Counted from the stretch's first letter, positions 10,361 to 23,180 are shown. The stretch: 64,000 nt of DNA from Callaeas wilsoni (GCA_013398955.1 VWPU01017833.1:1-64000), one strand, 5' to 3'. The notes: generated by a model from the sequence alone, not told the origin. Numbers and translations: made by a program.

Positions 10361-13300
10361 ACATGTGGACTGGGGACTAAATTAAGGACATTAAACTCAA
10401 TTTCCTAAAGATAGGAGCCAGATTTTAATATTGCAGCTGTCCAGAGGTGAAAGGGTAACGAGGACATGAGGAATTCCTGGACAGGAAAGGGACACTTGGC
10501 CCAACAAGTCTGTCCCCCTTCAAGTTTATTACAACACACCTCCCCACGTGGTCGATATATCCTCCAGCCCTGTCTGCCTGTGTAAACATGTCTGGCTATC
10601 TCTTCTGTTCATTAATACTTCAGTTCACTCTGTGGTTTTATTTGACATAATGCCTACTACGCTGTGAATTGGATCCTATGCAAGAATTCACTGTTTATTC
10701 TTAGACCTTTCATTTTTAATTGGCATAATCAGGGGTTTTTTTCCCTTTTTAAGCTCATCGGATACAACCACTACCTCAGTCCTCAACCTAATTATGAAAA
10801 TATTGATGTTTAGGTCTTTTTAAAAAATGATTAGGCTCAGCCTTCATTTATATAAAGCATCTTTAACAGCTGGAAAAAAACTATTGCTTCATATCTTATT
10901 CCTATTTCAGTCACTAAAGTTCTTCTCTGGAAAAGGTGATCAGAATTGGAATTACTGGAGAAAAATCTATCACGTTCCTTGTGTGATAAGAGCTCTTTTG
11001 ATTTGCAGGCAATCCTTTGCTGGAGTGTCCATATCACACTTTATTTATACTGAATTGGCATTGATTCAAAATTGATGTTTGACAGATTCAGTACGATTTT
11101 TAAGGTGGAGCGGGATTTTTGGGAGTCAAGTATTAACTTAAAATGATCTTGTAAAGTCAAGAAACAGCCTTGAAAGCTTGTGGGTGGGAAAAAATCTCCC
11201 AAGAAATTGGTGCCATTGCAAAGGTTTCTAACTGCTAACTGGTCTTCATTTGCTAAAAACCATCTCCCTTTAAATTTTCTGCTTGCAAAGTTGAGAGGGA
11301 ATTAGCATACAGATGCTTCCTCAGACATGTGAAAAAACCTGGGTCTTTCCTTTCCTCTGAGGCAACTCAAAGGAGAATGTCATTAAAGCTCTCAACACAA
11401 ACCGTGGGGAAAGAAACACAAGTCACAGATAAACCTCAGTGATTTTCAAATTTCAAAGATTGATAGTCTGGTGAAGTAAAAACACTCTGGGTGAAGCATG
11501 AAGTGGGAAGCAGCCAAAGTAGATCACTGTGATGCAAGATCAAGAAAAGACTCTTAACATTGTTAAGTGCATTGAAATGCCAGAAAACCAATATATTAAC
11601 AATTATTTCTGATATCTAGCCCTGCCCTCTTGCTTAGGAAAGTAATTTGCTTTTACGATGAATAGAAAGTTTGATTGATTTATTTATTTACAGATTTTCC
11701 CCTGAGAAAAGAGGCAGTGCTAGCAGAGGTTGTTTAGGGGAAGAAATTTTGCACACCCTGTTGAGAAACACTGAGGTTTTATTCAGGAACTATGATGGCA
11801 GTGCTGGGTGGACAGGGAACTTTGAGAAACTTGGAAACGGAAGAAAAATTAGAAATCTCTTGGTTTCAGGCAGGTGAAGAAAGAGTTATGACAGAAATGA
11901 AAACACGGGCATGCAGCTGGTTGAAAAAACTTTATCAGTAGACAATATCTGAGAGACACAGAAAACTTCAGGGTTATATCCACGATCCACAGTGATTAAA
12001 AAAACCCTGTAAAAGTCTAAAAAATCCAGCCTTACCAGGGAGCTGGTGATCCAAAGAGGAATCAAAAATGCCACTTTAGGCCTGGACAAAGGCAATGAGG
12101 AACATAAAAAAGCATTTCTCATGGCATCTCTTGGGCACTCATAGCTTAAAATCTCTTGATTTTTTTATCTGTTGTTAAAGATACTGGTTTGAAAAAGAGG
12201 AAGTCAATGTAGTGACTACCACAGCATCAGACTGCTTTTTGTGAGTATTCTTCCATAAAGATAATAAAGGAATAATTGGTAAAACATGTGTGATAATAAG
12301 CTGAAATTTTAATTTTTCTACAGTTATAATAAATCCTCATGAGGCCAAACATTTTCAGTCTTGCTGTTGAAACAAGATCCATTAAAATGAGTGAAGTAGA
12401 TGTGGCAGTAAAGCCAACAGAATTTGAATCTAGTGTTGGGCAAGCTGTTTGAAGAAACAAGAATGTAAAAGTTGATAAAAATAGTAAACTCAACGGAGCA
12501 GAACCCATTCTTAGCTGATGCTGGTTTAATTTAAATACCTGGTGGAATTATGTGTAGTTATGTGTCAGAGGACAAAATGAAACTGAAAACTCTTTAGTTA
12601 ACCTCAGATGCTGGAGTGGGTACGTTCAGCCCTGTTCAGCAATTTTTTTCATTTCATTTTTTCATCAAAATTTATTGGCAGACATATCCTTCTGTCAGGT
12701 GAAGGACCTATCCACTGGACCGGAGCCCTGTTCTTGGGGTTTTTGCTTCTGTGCCAGCTGATTTCGTGGACCCGGTCAATTGCTAATATAAAAAATTGGA
12801 CTGGGAGTGAAGTCCAGAATCCCCAAAACCTCTCCAAATTTCAGTCAGCACTGAAATTGCCTGCAAATTGTGTTTTCCAGGGAGGAGATCCTTTTGTAAA
12901 TAGAACTTAGGAGCCATCATTTCTTTGGTACTTCTGAAAAAGCACCAGGAGGGCTGTCGAGCTCCTCCAACGCTGCCCTGAGTTGTGGCAGCACAGAAAC
13001 AAACCTTGGCACTTTTGTCCTGTCCCCTGGTCTGCTGGTTGTGCTGAGCTTTTCTGGCCAGGTCTGTAACCCTTGGGGCAGAAAGGGACTGCAGTGCTCC
13101 AAAACTATGTGAGACTTGGGTTCGAGGGACACAGGATTGGTTTTGTCATCCTTACAGTAAACCATAATCATATTCCTGGGATAGGAAAGTTTTACCCAAA
13201 CACTTACCCATTAAATTGGGACAGGAAAAAAGGTTGGCTTTTTTCAAATTTATTTTTTTTATTTCAAAAGATTTTAATCTCCTCTAAACTCCCCACCTCC

Positions 13301-13559
13301 TAAGGATTAAAAGACTCAAAGCATCCTCTTATCTATTCCTTCCCTTTTGCTGTAATTCCTGTTGCTCCCTGAGCTCTTCCCTGCTCTCCAAGCAGCACCT
13401 GGATTTCCTTCTGCCCCTTCCATAACACCCTCCACCAGTTTCTTCCCACCCCTGTGCCCACGTGCAGCTTGTTTTCACATTTGGCCCTGCATGAGAAAAA
13501 CCTGTTTACTTTGCTCTCCCCGCTCCGGGCTCCGGGCTCCGGCACAGTTTTGCGATCCC
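10361..13559. other. Unique AT-rich non-coding interval
   Basis: No repeat family or gene can be supported. The segment is mostly AT-rich with scattered T runs (near 13236-13262). All open frames are under about 110 codons and lack family features. Confidence 0.4.
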
Positions 13560-13860
13560 GGTGCTGCTGATGCTGCATTTGCTGCTGATCTGGATCTCGC
13601 GTTTATAGCCCGAGTGAGACAATTGCTGCTACAGCCCCCGTCACTTTTATGTCCCCGGCACGATTTGATACGTTACCTTTGAAATTCCGATTTAATTCTT
13701 TTACATAGATTAGAGACCAGACAAGCTCCCAACCTGACCGAGGCGCTACCTTGTATTGACTGCCAATCTCTAAGTCACTCGGTGAATGCTGTTTGCAGAC
13801 TCTTATCAGTTCATTAAAGTTTGTTATCATTTATGTAGTGGCTCTGTACCTTGCTGGTAA
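13560..13860. promoter_or_regulatory. Candidate conserved non-coding element
   Basis: This is dense unique sequence with CpGs scattered at regular spacing (near 13598, 13612, 13639, 13656, 13660, 13671, 13687, 13739 and 13780) although the block is not a CpG island. It includes TTTATGTCCCCGGCACGATT-type text near 13648-13665, CTTATCAGTTC (GATA-like) near 13801, and ATTAAAGTTTGTTATCATTTATG near 13814-13835. Retained CpGs in ordinary-GC DNA suggest constraint. It directly abuts an old CR1 reverse-transcriptase relic on its right. Confidence 0.38.
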
Positions 13861-14020
13861 TCTCCAGTACAGGATCTTATCTAACACTCTTTTGAAAGTC
13901 TAGGCATATTGTATACCATCCATAGTATTTTTCTTGTCTACCTTGGCAGGGATGGCTTTGAAAAATTCCAGCAAATTATTTGAGCAAGATTTCCTGCTCA
14001 TAAATCCGGGTTGGTTGACT
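13861..14020 (-). mobile_element. Decayed CR1/L3-type LINE reverse-transcriptase fragment
   Basis: On the minus strand one frame reads GFMSRKSC, then NNLLEFF, then a VDK word. After that comes Y-A-stop-T-F-K-R-V-L-D where CR1-clade reverse transcriptases have the motif-A text YLDFxKAFD. Both the GFxxxxSCxxNLLxFF block and the spacing to motif A match the CR1 ORF2 layout. One in-frame stop falls at about 13902-13904, inside motif A, so the copy is dead. The portion is from the middle of ORF2, not the 3' end usually left by avian CR1 insertions. That and the heavy decay suggest an old copy. Confidence 0.65.
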
Positions 14021-17004
14021 CTACTCAAATTAGGATTTTCAGTGTGTTTCCTCGCAAAATCGTTCCTATTCTGTTTTTCATAGCTACGAATTGTGTTATG
14101 TTAATTTGTTTATATTATATGTTAAAATAATTTTATATGTATATATTCCTCTGCATATTCATGTGTACATAAAAGTGTGTGTATGTAATGGAGATTATAT
14201 TCAAGTATATTGGGCTTTAAAGCTGAATATGTTAAAACTGTTAATGCAGTATAAAATGCGAAGGATAGAGTTAGGGACAGATCTTTGGCTGGAGTAAATG
14301 AATTTGACTTTGAATACATTTTGCTAACTTAAATGGTGTTAACTTGATTTATGTGAGCTGAGGAGTTAACCCTTATGCACTGTGCTTACTTTACTTCAGT
14401 GCCAAGAGATCAAAATGACTGTTGGGATGCCTCTTAACATTTCTGATTTATTACAGGTCTTTACCCACATTTCTTATGGATTACTTTGGCTGAAGAAGTA
14501 TATTTTTATTTGCTCCTGCAAAAATAATTCTCAATGCTAGATACTTAATTCTAAATTATATGTAGTATGTAATATTTTGTTTTGGATTAGCAGCTTCTTC
14601 TGCTTTATTTTTCCATTATTTGACTGTTTTAGGATGTTTACTCTCCTTCTCAGCTTTCTGTTCCCATCTGCAGATCTTTCTATTACAATGATGAACCTGG
14701 CAATTTCTGGTAAATACAGTAAGTGGTTGATTAATATTAGATTCATGCTTAGATTGATTTTAATATCAGAAAGCTAACATTTTACACAGGAAACAGTCCC
14801 TCCCTTTGAATTGAAACCAAATGAAAAATTTAAGACTAAAACAAATGGAATTTGTATAATCTAACTGGACCTGTTTAAAAGGTGCTGTAACTTGGGTGCC
14901 ACATCCTCTCTGCTGCAGTTTGCTGATATTTTGTCTGAATTATGGCCTGGCTTATAAATCATGGTGAGGAAAAACCATTGTGGTTATGGTTCCAAACAGA
15001 AGCATTTTTCATGGAAAATCAAAACCCTAATTTTTTCCAAGTTTTTTTTTTTTTTTAATGAAAATTGGGTTTTGCTGTGAAAGATGATTATTTTTTTCAT
15101 GAATCAATGAGAAAGCAACTCTGATAGGAAAGCTTTTGACCCACCTGGGACCACACCTGTGGCAGAAACATGAGATGGCGACTGGATCTGAGTGGAGATT
15201 TCTGTACAACCCAAGGGAAGAGCCAGGCAAAGCAACATTCAGTTGGCCAGGAAGGGTTTTGGGGCAGCACAGGCTCTGCATGCATCACTCTGAATATGCC
15301 AAATCCCGTGGGGGTCCTTAACCCATGGAAACCCAGTCAGCTTCAACAGCGCTCTGAAGGAAACCTAAACCAAGAAGATTTCACCTTCAACAGGCTCTGG
15401 TGGTTGCTGCCCACCCCTCTTGCTGGGGAAGAACTCCTCCATCCTGGGGGAGAACTGGATTTTAAGTACCTGCTCACAGGTATATTGATTAAAGCACAGC
15501 ATTTAAATACACGACATACAGAACTGGAGACCATTCTTCTGGCCGTGGGACTGCACAAGGTCAATCCCACTTCTAAACTGCAAAGCCCTTGGTTTGTTAT
15601 GTCAGCAACAAAAATATCTAAATGAGAAACTGTATTTGTGAGTCCTGAAAGATGAGGTCCCAATTTGGAAGCCCAGCAGGAAGAATTTTTAAATCAGAAT
15701 AATCACAAAACACCCCTCACTAAAGAATATTTGCTTTTCCCTTGTTCAGCATTCTCAGATTGCCACTATTGTATATTGTCACATTTTCCCTCACCATTGG
15801 ATGTATCAATTCTTTTGTTTTTAGTAAGATTTTCTCTTTAAATGAATAATAACAGCATATTTAGGCTTTAATTGTTCTTTTGACCCAAGTCCATTCACTT
15901 TGTGAATCTCCCTAGCTTTTCTTGATAAGAATGTTTTCCATTGATTCATCCTTTAAATCTATGAGGATCTTTATCATAGTGAAGTTTGAACTCTCTATCA
16001 TTAACTTTTAAACTTATATTGACATGAAATGTGATTAAAGTTAAATTTTATAATTAAAATTAATTTTATAACTGCACACATGCCCAGCTCCAAGCACAGG
16101 GCTCAGTTACAGGACTAATAGCATTGCTGCTACAAACAAACTTTGTTAGCTTCCACATAGTTATCATAGCAATCAATACCTGAATAATTAAATTCTTCCA
16201 TTATCAAATTCTAGTCTTCTTTATCAGCTTTTCTTCCACCAGTAATTTTTTTGTCTTAATCTGGTTTCTCTTTGGAAAGTCTATAGCAACCTTGGAGTTT
16301 CACCAGATAATCTTTCTTTTCTTCCCTGTGAAGTTCTGTAACCCAAGTTATTTAATGCCAAAATCTGAAGTCCTTAAAGAAGATTCCACAGAATGGAAGT
16401 TTGATCAAACTGTATTTTGTTTTGTTTTAATAGAGACTACTAATTTTATCTTGTCTTGGCCTTGAGTGAAATCCTATACTTGTAAGTATTTGAAATTGCC
16501 ATTAATTTTCTTGATTCATTCTCTTATTGATTTTCTTTCCAACTATTTCCATCCAATGTATCTAATAATTATTAGAGATGAGGGAAGAACCAAGTGCCTG
16601 CATCCACACCCCTTTGAGCATTGTGGCTCGTGCCCATCTTTAATTAACATAAATGCAAGCAGAGGAGTTTCCCAGACTGAAACCAATTGTTTTAATGTTA
16701 AATCCTTACATTCATCATTTTCTGGTGCATTTTGACACGGTTTTGGTCAGGGGTGACTTCTAGAAGAGCATTACACATCCTGAAGCTTCATGCTCCTCTC
16801 AGACCTGATGCTAAATGACTCAAGCAGGAAGGAAGGGGAAGGATTCCTGCTCCCTTTTATACTCCTGTGGAATCACTCCAACCGCTTTCATCTGTTCATT
16901 ACTCTATAAATGCAACACTTTCCAAAAGAAATTCACTGTTGAATTAAGGGGGGAAGTGGGACACAAAACAAATGGGGGTGATAATGAATTGAAGTGATGA
17001 TCTG
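14021..17004. other. Unique AT-rich non-coding interval
   Basis: There is a T run near 15044-15057. An AT-rich segment near 16046-16071 has AATTTTATAA twice. Otherwise the sequence is unique with no gene recognised. A 151-codon plus-strand frame at 15170-15625 has no recognisable domain and is opposed by an equally open minus-strand frame. Confidence 0.4.
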
Positions 17005-17095
17005 AGGAGCTCGTAGTGCTTCATAAGCATTAATTAATTAAACCTGACTAGATCCCAGCGAGGTAGGTATTAGGGCCCGTACTTCAGGCCTGGCT
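17005..17095 (-). mobile_element. MIR-like ancient SINE fragment
   Basis: The text AGTGCTTCATAAGCATTAATTAATTAA, then GCGAGGTAGGTATTAG and a CCCGTACTTCAG echo, follows the order of a reverse-strand MIR element (GCGCTTTACAAACATTAATTAATCCTCACAACACCC, then GTGAGGTAGGTATTATTATCCCCATTTTACAG). Divergence is high, as expected of an insertion older than the avian lineage. Motifs longer than 20 bases are quoted from the family pattern only to show the order. The call rests on recall of the MIR pattern. Confidence 0.45.
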
Positions 17096-17420
17096 GCGGT
17101 GTGCTATTTCTGTATCTCAGATTCATTCTGTTAATGTGCATTCTGATGAGAGGACTGAAATGGTGTCTGACTAGTAGAGATGACTGTGCATATATTTAAA
17201 CTGTGAATATTCTGCACGATGAGCCTTCGTATGGAAGCGACTTATTTTTTTTTTAAATCCAGCCTTGTTCCTGAATAAAAAATGCACGATAAATGAATTG
17301 TACAGGGAGCACTGAAGGGCTACTGATGACCTATAGTTATGTACAGTGTGGAACTCATCCTGTTACCCAATTAGGATGATCAGAACTTTTCTTTCTGCTG
17401 CTAAAAACCTGAGTGCGCTT
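17096..17420. promoter_or_regulatory. Candidate conserved non-coding element
   Basis: Unique sequence with words such as CACGATGAGCCTTCGTATG and GCACGATAAATGAATTG near 17213-17300, and ACCCAATTAGGATGATC near 17366-17383. It directly follows the MIR-like relic and contains no young repeat. Conservation is not tested. Confidence 0.28.
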
Positions 17421-17984
17421 CAGTAAGTGTATTTTATTTCTTTTCTAGAATATTTTATTTAATTGCTGTAAGAATTTAACCTACAATTTTAACTGCAATA
17501 TTTAGAGGTGTGAAGAGTACTTGAATCTTTTTTTAATCCATTATAAAAGTTATTCTGAGATTTCAGTGCAAGAAACTTGTTTTGTTTTCAGTACTGGTAT
17601 AGAGCTTTGACTCCTGATGAATGTTTTCCCCATTTTTTTTCCATCCTGCTCTAAACAAGATGTTGTTTATTACTTGAAGCATTATATGGAAGCCCCAAGA
17701 ATATGTTACATGTGACTGGAGCTTTGGCAGACTTTGAGAAACTGAAGTTTCCAGAAATTTTGCTATGTTTAAACACCAGAACCTTGTTTTAAGGAAAGAT
17801 TTCTACTTCCAAATGTGTGGTTGCCTGAACCTTTTACATTTTCAAGTCAGATTCCTCTGCCAAATAACACACTGTACCTTAACTATAATAAAAAAGCAGA
17901 GACTCTGTGTTTATAAAAACATTACAGGAGCAACTGTGATCATATTTCTTGAATTTATTCTATTCATGTGCTCAAATATGCATT
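17421..17984. other. Unique AT-rich non-coding interval
   Basis: No gene or repeat family is seen. The 74-codon plus-strand frame near 17765 has no recognisable family. Confidence 0.4.
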
Positions 17985-18300
17985 TTTAGAGCGAGCTCTC
18001 CACTGCACCGGTCACTTACAGGAGTAGAAAATGACATGTAGAGGCAGAAGCCTGGCAAAATGCAACAAACCAAACTGGTAAAGTACAGGAATTCAGAGCC
18101 AGACCAAAATATGAGGTCAAGGAAGTTGCTCTTATAATAATAGTGGTTATCTGTTTAATGTGTGATCTGGCAGTGGTTCGACGCTGACCATAAGCAATTA
18201 CGCATGTTTCTAAACTGGTGGTATATGAGCCCTGAGCAATTCTACACGAGATAGATGTGCTGTGAGAAATGGGCACTTGCTCTATTCTTGTGGTCCTGCT
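17985..18300. promoter_or_regulatory. Candidate conserved non-coding element
   Basis: A compact unique block with CpGs at about 17992, 18009, 18180, 18183, 18201 and 18247 outside any island. It carries ACCATAAGCAATTACGCATG near 18188-18207, AGGTCAAGGAAGTTG near 18112-18126 (a nuclear-receptor half-site beside an ETS-like word), and GGTTATCTG near 18143. No coding frame with splice context is visible. The mix of retained CpG and factor words resembles vertebrate enhancers. Confidence 0.33.
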
Positions 18301-20415
18301 TGCTTAATGTCAATTAAAATTACAGCTTGGTAATAGATAGAAATTCTCCCTGTGTAAAATAATGTCTACATTCCCTCTCTCACTTGCCATATACTTAAAC
18401 TCCTATATTGAAACCAGTTTAGTGAGGCAAGCTCCTGTCTGGGCTGATAAATGCTGCATGATATTCTTCTTAACAGACATGTGGTTAGACATGATTTTTC
18501 TGACTCTCTGGTTGTTATTTGAAACAGCTTTCTTTACAACCCAGTTCCAATGGCAGCGCCCGTGAATGATGCCCTTGTTCTGGATTTTGTCATGCAGGAG
18601 CCTGGAAGGGAGCGGAACGTCCTCGGTGTGTGTTCAGCTGCCTGGAGGTGACCTCTCAGGAGTTAAAAGCAGGAAGGTCTCTGTGATACCAAGCTGCCTG
18701 AGCCCACGTTAGGCCCTGGGAGCTGCTGTGGCGTGGCCCTGGCTCTGACACCAGTTTTTCATGACTTTGGTGAGCTCGCTGGACAGCACATCTCATTAGG
18801 TTTAATAGACTTGGATCCCACTGTTAAAAGAGCTTCTATGTCCTCCTCTGTAAAACAGCTTTGGAATGTTTTCCTGGGCTTAGGAGGATGTGGCTGGAGT
18901 GGGAGCTGTGTAGTTGATCTAACTGCAGTAGAAACTGTGCTAATGAGCTATGAAGACACCCAAAAAATTGCCTCTTCTCCCCAAGAGCGAGGAATTGTGT
19001 ATGATTTGACTCCTTTAGTACTAGCCCTGTTATGGCTGGCTTGAACCTCAGCCTTTGCGCAGGAGGAGATGTTGTCACCAGCCCGCCCTGAGTACCAGCT
19101 AGAAATAATCACTTAAAAAGGGGCACGTGAGCTGCTTAAAACAAATCCCAGCTGAGGTGCAAGCCTGTGGCTTCCTGAGGTCTTCCGAAGGCTCTTCACC
19201 TGGCCCTGGCCGTTGCAGAGGTAATGACTTCATGTACATTCTAAGCAAACTCAGCACGGATACTCGCCGGGCATCCCAGAGGGAAATAGTTTGTCTTTGT
19301 TGCCTGAAAGGCTGCTTAGCACAAGGATTTAATGACCAGAGCACATCAGTTAATCGTCAGTAATTTAAGAGCTGTATCAGAAGCCTTGCAATAGTCCTGA
19401 AGTGCTTCTGTGGCCACGGACTTTCACATCACATCCGTGCACGTGCTTTGACTGTCTCCAAGGCTTCCAAAATGTAACTTTTCACCCTTTTACTTTTCAG
19501 AAGCACACAAAAAAGAAAAGGGCTGCAAAAATCCATGCTTGTGGCCGAGAACTAAATAAGGAAACACAACTGCTTAATGAAGAGCCACCCCCTCCGAGAG
19601 AAATGTCAGCAGCACAATGGGCACTATTATTCCCCTCTTTTACAACCAGATTGGGGGCTTATGTTGGAGTCTGCAGGAAAGGGCACCAGAATCCTCTCAG
19701 AACCCAAGCTCTGATCAGCATTCGGTGCTCCCTTTTTGGGGTACCGCATCCAGAGGAACCCCTGTGCCCCTGGCACACCCGCCACTTGTGGGAGGCGGCT
19801 GGAGGAGCCGCTTTCCTGCAGGCTGCTCCAGCGCACGAGCAACACTGTGGCACTTTTTCCCTCTTTACAGTAGAGCAAGACAGTTGCTAATCACCTGTAA
19901 TAAAGTGCAGCTCTGGACTGTAATGAAATAGTCACGTGCAGCAAATGGCTTAGTGCATCAAGCATCTCTACTGCTGTGGGTTCCATGTGTTGAAAAAAAA
20001 ATATTTTGTGATAGGGCAGGGTTTTTTCAACTTTTTCCATAATGTGTCCATTATTTTAAGGGGAAAACCCTCTCACAGAGCTTATCTCCTTCTATTCATT
20101 GTCACATGGACCCTCCACTACTTTCTGGTAACGAAATCCCTACTTAGCAAACACTATAGCAATTATCTCCACAAAAAATGTTCTGATAGGCAAAGAACAT
20201 TGTTTTAACCTTCTTTATTGTGATTTACCAGCTGGAAACCAGGAAAATGTCCAGGATTACTGTGCTACTCAACTCCGGAGTCTATCAGCAGCAACTCCAC
20301 CGACTGAACTTGGAACCAATGGTTTTATGGAATAGCGATTTACATGTGTTTGAAGCAAGGTGAGAAAATAGTCCAGGCTGTGTTAGCTGCCCTATTATTT
20401 GGAAATGCTTCTGTA
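18301..20415. other. Unique non-coding interval
   Basis: This mixed-composition DNA has no recognised gene. The 162-codon frame at 19402-19890 and its partner frames overlap in several phases and both strands, which argues against coding. The 19100-19360 segment keeps some CpGs and could be regulatory, but the support is thin. Confidence 0.4.
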
Positions 20416-20456
20416 TTCTTCTTCTTCTTCTTATTAATAATAATAATAATAATAAT
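20416..20456 (+). repeat. Compound (TTC)n-(AAT)n microsatellite
   Basis: A TTC run (20416-20432) joins directly to ATTAATAATAAT repeats ending at 20456. It is a compound trinucleotide microsatellite. Confidence 0.95.
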
Positions 20457-21939
20457 GTTAATTACAATCCAGGTGACCTTGCAGCTTTTTCTTGGCATGT
20501 GGCTCCTCTTGTGTGTGAATGAGGAGGTGAAAATATCATTATATTTCAAGTTAATTTTAGTGAGCTAACTAGCAACAAATTTGCTAACATTGGGAAGGTT
20601 TAATTTGGAAGGTGTCCTAGTGTCTTGGAGTAATCTTCCTAAAAAATAATGGGATTTACCTTTTATATTGGAATATCTAGGAAAATATTGTATATGTTTT
20701 AACTGGAGTCATGTCAGAATTAAACTGGAGAAGATATTGCTCTTTATATAACGCTGAAAAATATTTTCAAATTTGCTGTTGGGCAAAGCGTGCTTCACTA
20801 AGCTGGAAATTTTTTTTCAGAATATGCAATTTTTTGGTAAAATTTCTTGGTCAGAAAGAGTTAAAATATTTCCCTTTGATATTATGGAAACAAAACAGCT
20901 TGACAAGACAAATGTTTCAATTCAATTTTGTAATTTTGGGTTTGTATTTATTTTAAATTATATATTAGATTAACCTTCTATATTATTTTGACATCACTCA
21001 AATGAGTGCTTTTGATGTTTCCCACTCATCATTTTTTTGGAATATCTTTCCCATGAGAAATTTTGACTTCTTGTTCCTATTCATTATCGAAAATACTCTC
21101 TCACCAGTCTTTGTACCTTTGTATTATCCACATTTGGGTGAAGAGTCAACTCTGTAGGAAGCCTTGTTGTATTTGTGCTATATCTTCCCTGCAAGCTCAG
21201 AATCTTCTCTATGGAAAAACAGGGTTATTGTTTGCATCTTAAACCTTTTGGTCTTTTTTGGGGAGTGTGATGTAGGTGACAGCTCAGGAAGATCTACCTT
21301 AAACCCTTGCCTTGGTGTCCTGTTAAACAAGTGTCTGGTTTTCTGCTGGTTTGTAAATCTGACTCAGCTCATCTCCTACACAGGATTTGGGTGTGGAAAG
21401 TGTGATGGGGACAGCAGGTTGTTAAACTCATCCAGCTGCCTCGTGCAGCCATTCCTCCAGTGTCATGTGAGACAATGGATAAAGTGCATCATCTTCAAGA
21501 AATGTTAAGTTCCTTAAAAACAGCTGTAAGGAGTGAGTTAATTTCTTATGAAGGAGTAAGTAGCTTTCGATGTCCAAATTCCCATCTTGTTTTGCTCGAG
21601 GGATTTAACCTGCATCTTTTTCAGGAGTAGGAGAGACAGAGCTCCAGGAAAAAGGATAAAGTCTCTTGCTTGCTTTCTCTATGGCAGCAAGACTGCCGGA
21701 GAGGCCCAAAGGCTCCGGCTGCCTAACCCTGCAGAGCCTGGTTATCCGTTTGGAGATGCTTCTGGCACATCCCCAGCTTGCGTCCCTGGCCTCCTGCAGG
21801 CTTTCTCCCACTCCAGCAGCACATCTCCTGCGGGAGCCGTGCGATTCCTCCCCTGCAGCCCGTGTGGCAGAAGCTGCTTGCGAGCCTCTGTGGGAGTTAC
21901 CGCTACGTTTGTGAAGACGCACAAGTTTTGAAGTAAAAA
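20457..21939. other. Unique non-coding interval with a GC-richer patch
   Basis: AT-rich up to about 21600. From 21640 to 21930 the sequence is GC-richer, with several CpGs and overlapping open frames of 60-114 codons on both strands, none of which resembles a known protein. There is a pyrimidine-AG context near 21606-21625 (CTGCATCTTTTTCAGGAG) that could be a splice acceptor. Confidence 0.35.
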
Positions 21940-22280
21940 TGTGACTCAGAATAGCTCCGCCTTACTCCCATTCCCTGGAAACACGACTCCAACAAGGCGT
22001 CTGCGAGGCACTGAGGGTATGAAAGCGTATTGCAGAGCGAGCAAGCTCGTATCATCAAACACAGCCAGCCAGTACAAAAATTTCAGCGATGTAGTGTGGC
22101 GCTGATTTAAAGTGGTCTGGAATACAATAAAAGGTGAATCTTCTTTCAGAATTATAGGAAATAATTTTTTTCCCCCTGGGCAGGCTTTGAGAACTGCTGA
22201 ATTTATTCTTGTATTTCTTCCCAGTCGTTTTGGATGTGACTGAAACTGGCTGTTCTCAGAGTTGGACTCCAACTGAATGA
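21940..22280. promoter_or_regulatory. Candidate conserved non-coding element
   Basis: It begins with an AP-1-like TGACTCAG (21942-21949) and carries CpGs in ordinary-GC sequence (near 21958, 21983, 21997, 22003, 22026, 22038 and 22048). GCGAGCAAGCTCG (22038-22050) forms a short inverted repeat. A 108-codon minus-strand frame spans it without family resemblance. The block is free of young repeats. Confidence 0.33.
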
Positions 22281-22557
22281 GAGGGTTTTCCTCCAGCCTG
22301 TGCCTGACCTTGGGTTATAGGCACTTCAGAAAGCAAAAGCAGAGCTGCACAAACAACCTGCTTCATGTCTAAGTCCCATGAATGCATCATGAGATGGGTT
22401 TCTGTCGGGGCAGGCTGGTTTGCAGCCCAGCTCATCCTGGAAGGCACTGTAGGACTGCGTTGGGGAAAAAAAAATTGCTTCAAAAAAGTAATCGCTGCTG
22501 CATTCTTTCCCAGAGTCAAAGGGAAAGTTGGAAGGAGGCATGCAGGAAGCAGCAGAG

Positions 22558-22570
22558 ATGCATTATGCAT
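22558..22570. promoter_or_regulatory. ATGCAT-T-ATGCAT double POU-like site
   Basis: Two exact ATGCAT half-sites are separated by one base. This matches the layout of the POU homodimer element called MORE with a one-base spacer. It is a 13-base motif and could be chance in 64 kb. Confidence 0.35.
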
Positions 22571-22759
22571 TTATTTTTAAGGGGTAATATATGCGAGTGG
22601 TTTTGAAGCATATTTATTATCTGGGATGTTTATGTATTCATGCTGAACATGGGATAACAGAGTATATAAGGATATATAATATTAGTGAAGAAGAAAATGA
22701 CTGCTATAGTACTTTCTCGTCTCAGTTCCTTCTCCACTAATGCCCTTACACCTTTCTTT

Positions 22760-23180
22760 TTCAGGCTTTTTGTAGCATCCTAAACAGAAGGATATTGAAG
22801 GGAGCTGATTCTGCTTTGATCCTTATGCTTGTTGTCAAAGCGCTTGGGATTGAAGAGACTGTTGGCTACAATTGACTGTGACAATTAGGAGATGATCAGA
22901 GCCCTAGAGTGGAGCACTTAAAGGGTAATTTACATGTCAGTTTGTCGAATAAAAAAAAGATATTCAGCTAAGATTTTTTTTTTCCCCTTAGAGCCTTGTA
23001 AACTGCAATTTGTGCTATAGTAAGAAAAACCTGGCAGAGGAGTTAGGATAGCCATTTCCATTTGAAAAGAGGCAATCATAAGGCCACTGCTGAGCCTATT
23101 GTCCACTAAAAATGCTGATTTGCAGTCAGGGAGTGAAAGAGTGGAGCCATCACTAAATAGAACCTCGTGCAAGGTAACTC
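22760..23180. promoter_or_regulatory. Candidate conserved non-coding element
   Basis: Unique sequence with CTACAATTGACTGTGACAATTAG (SOX-like ACAAT words, near 22866-22888) and GAGGCAATCATAAGG near 23071. No young repeat or gene is recognised. A T run at 22975-22983 interrupts it. Confidence 0.27.
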
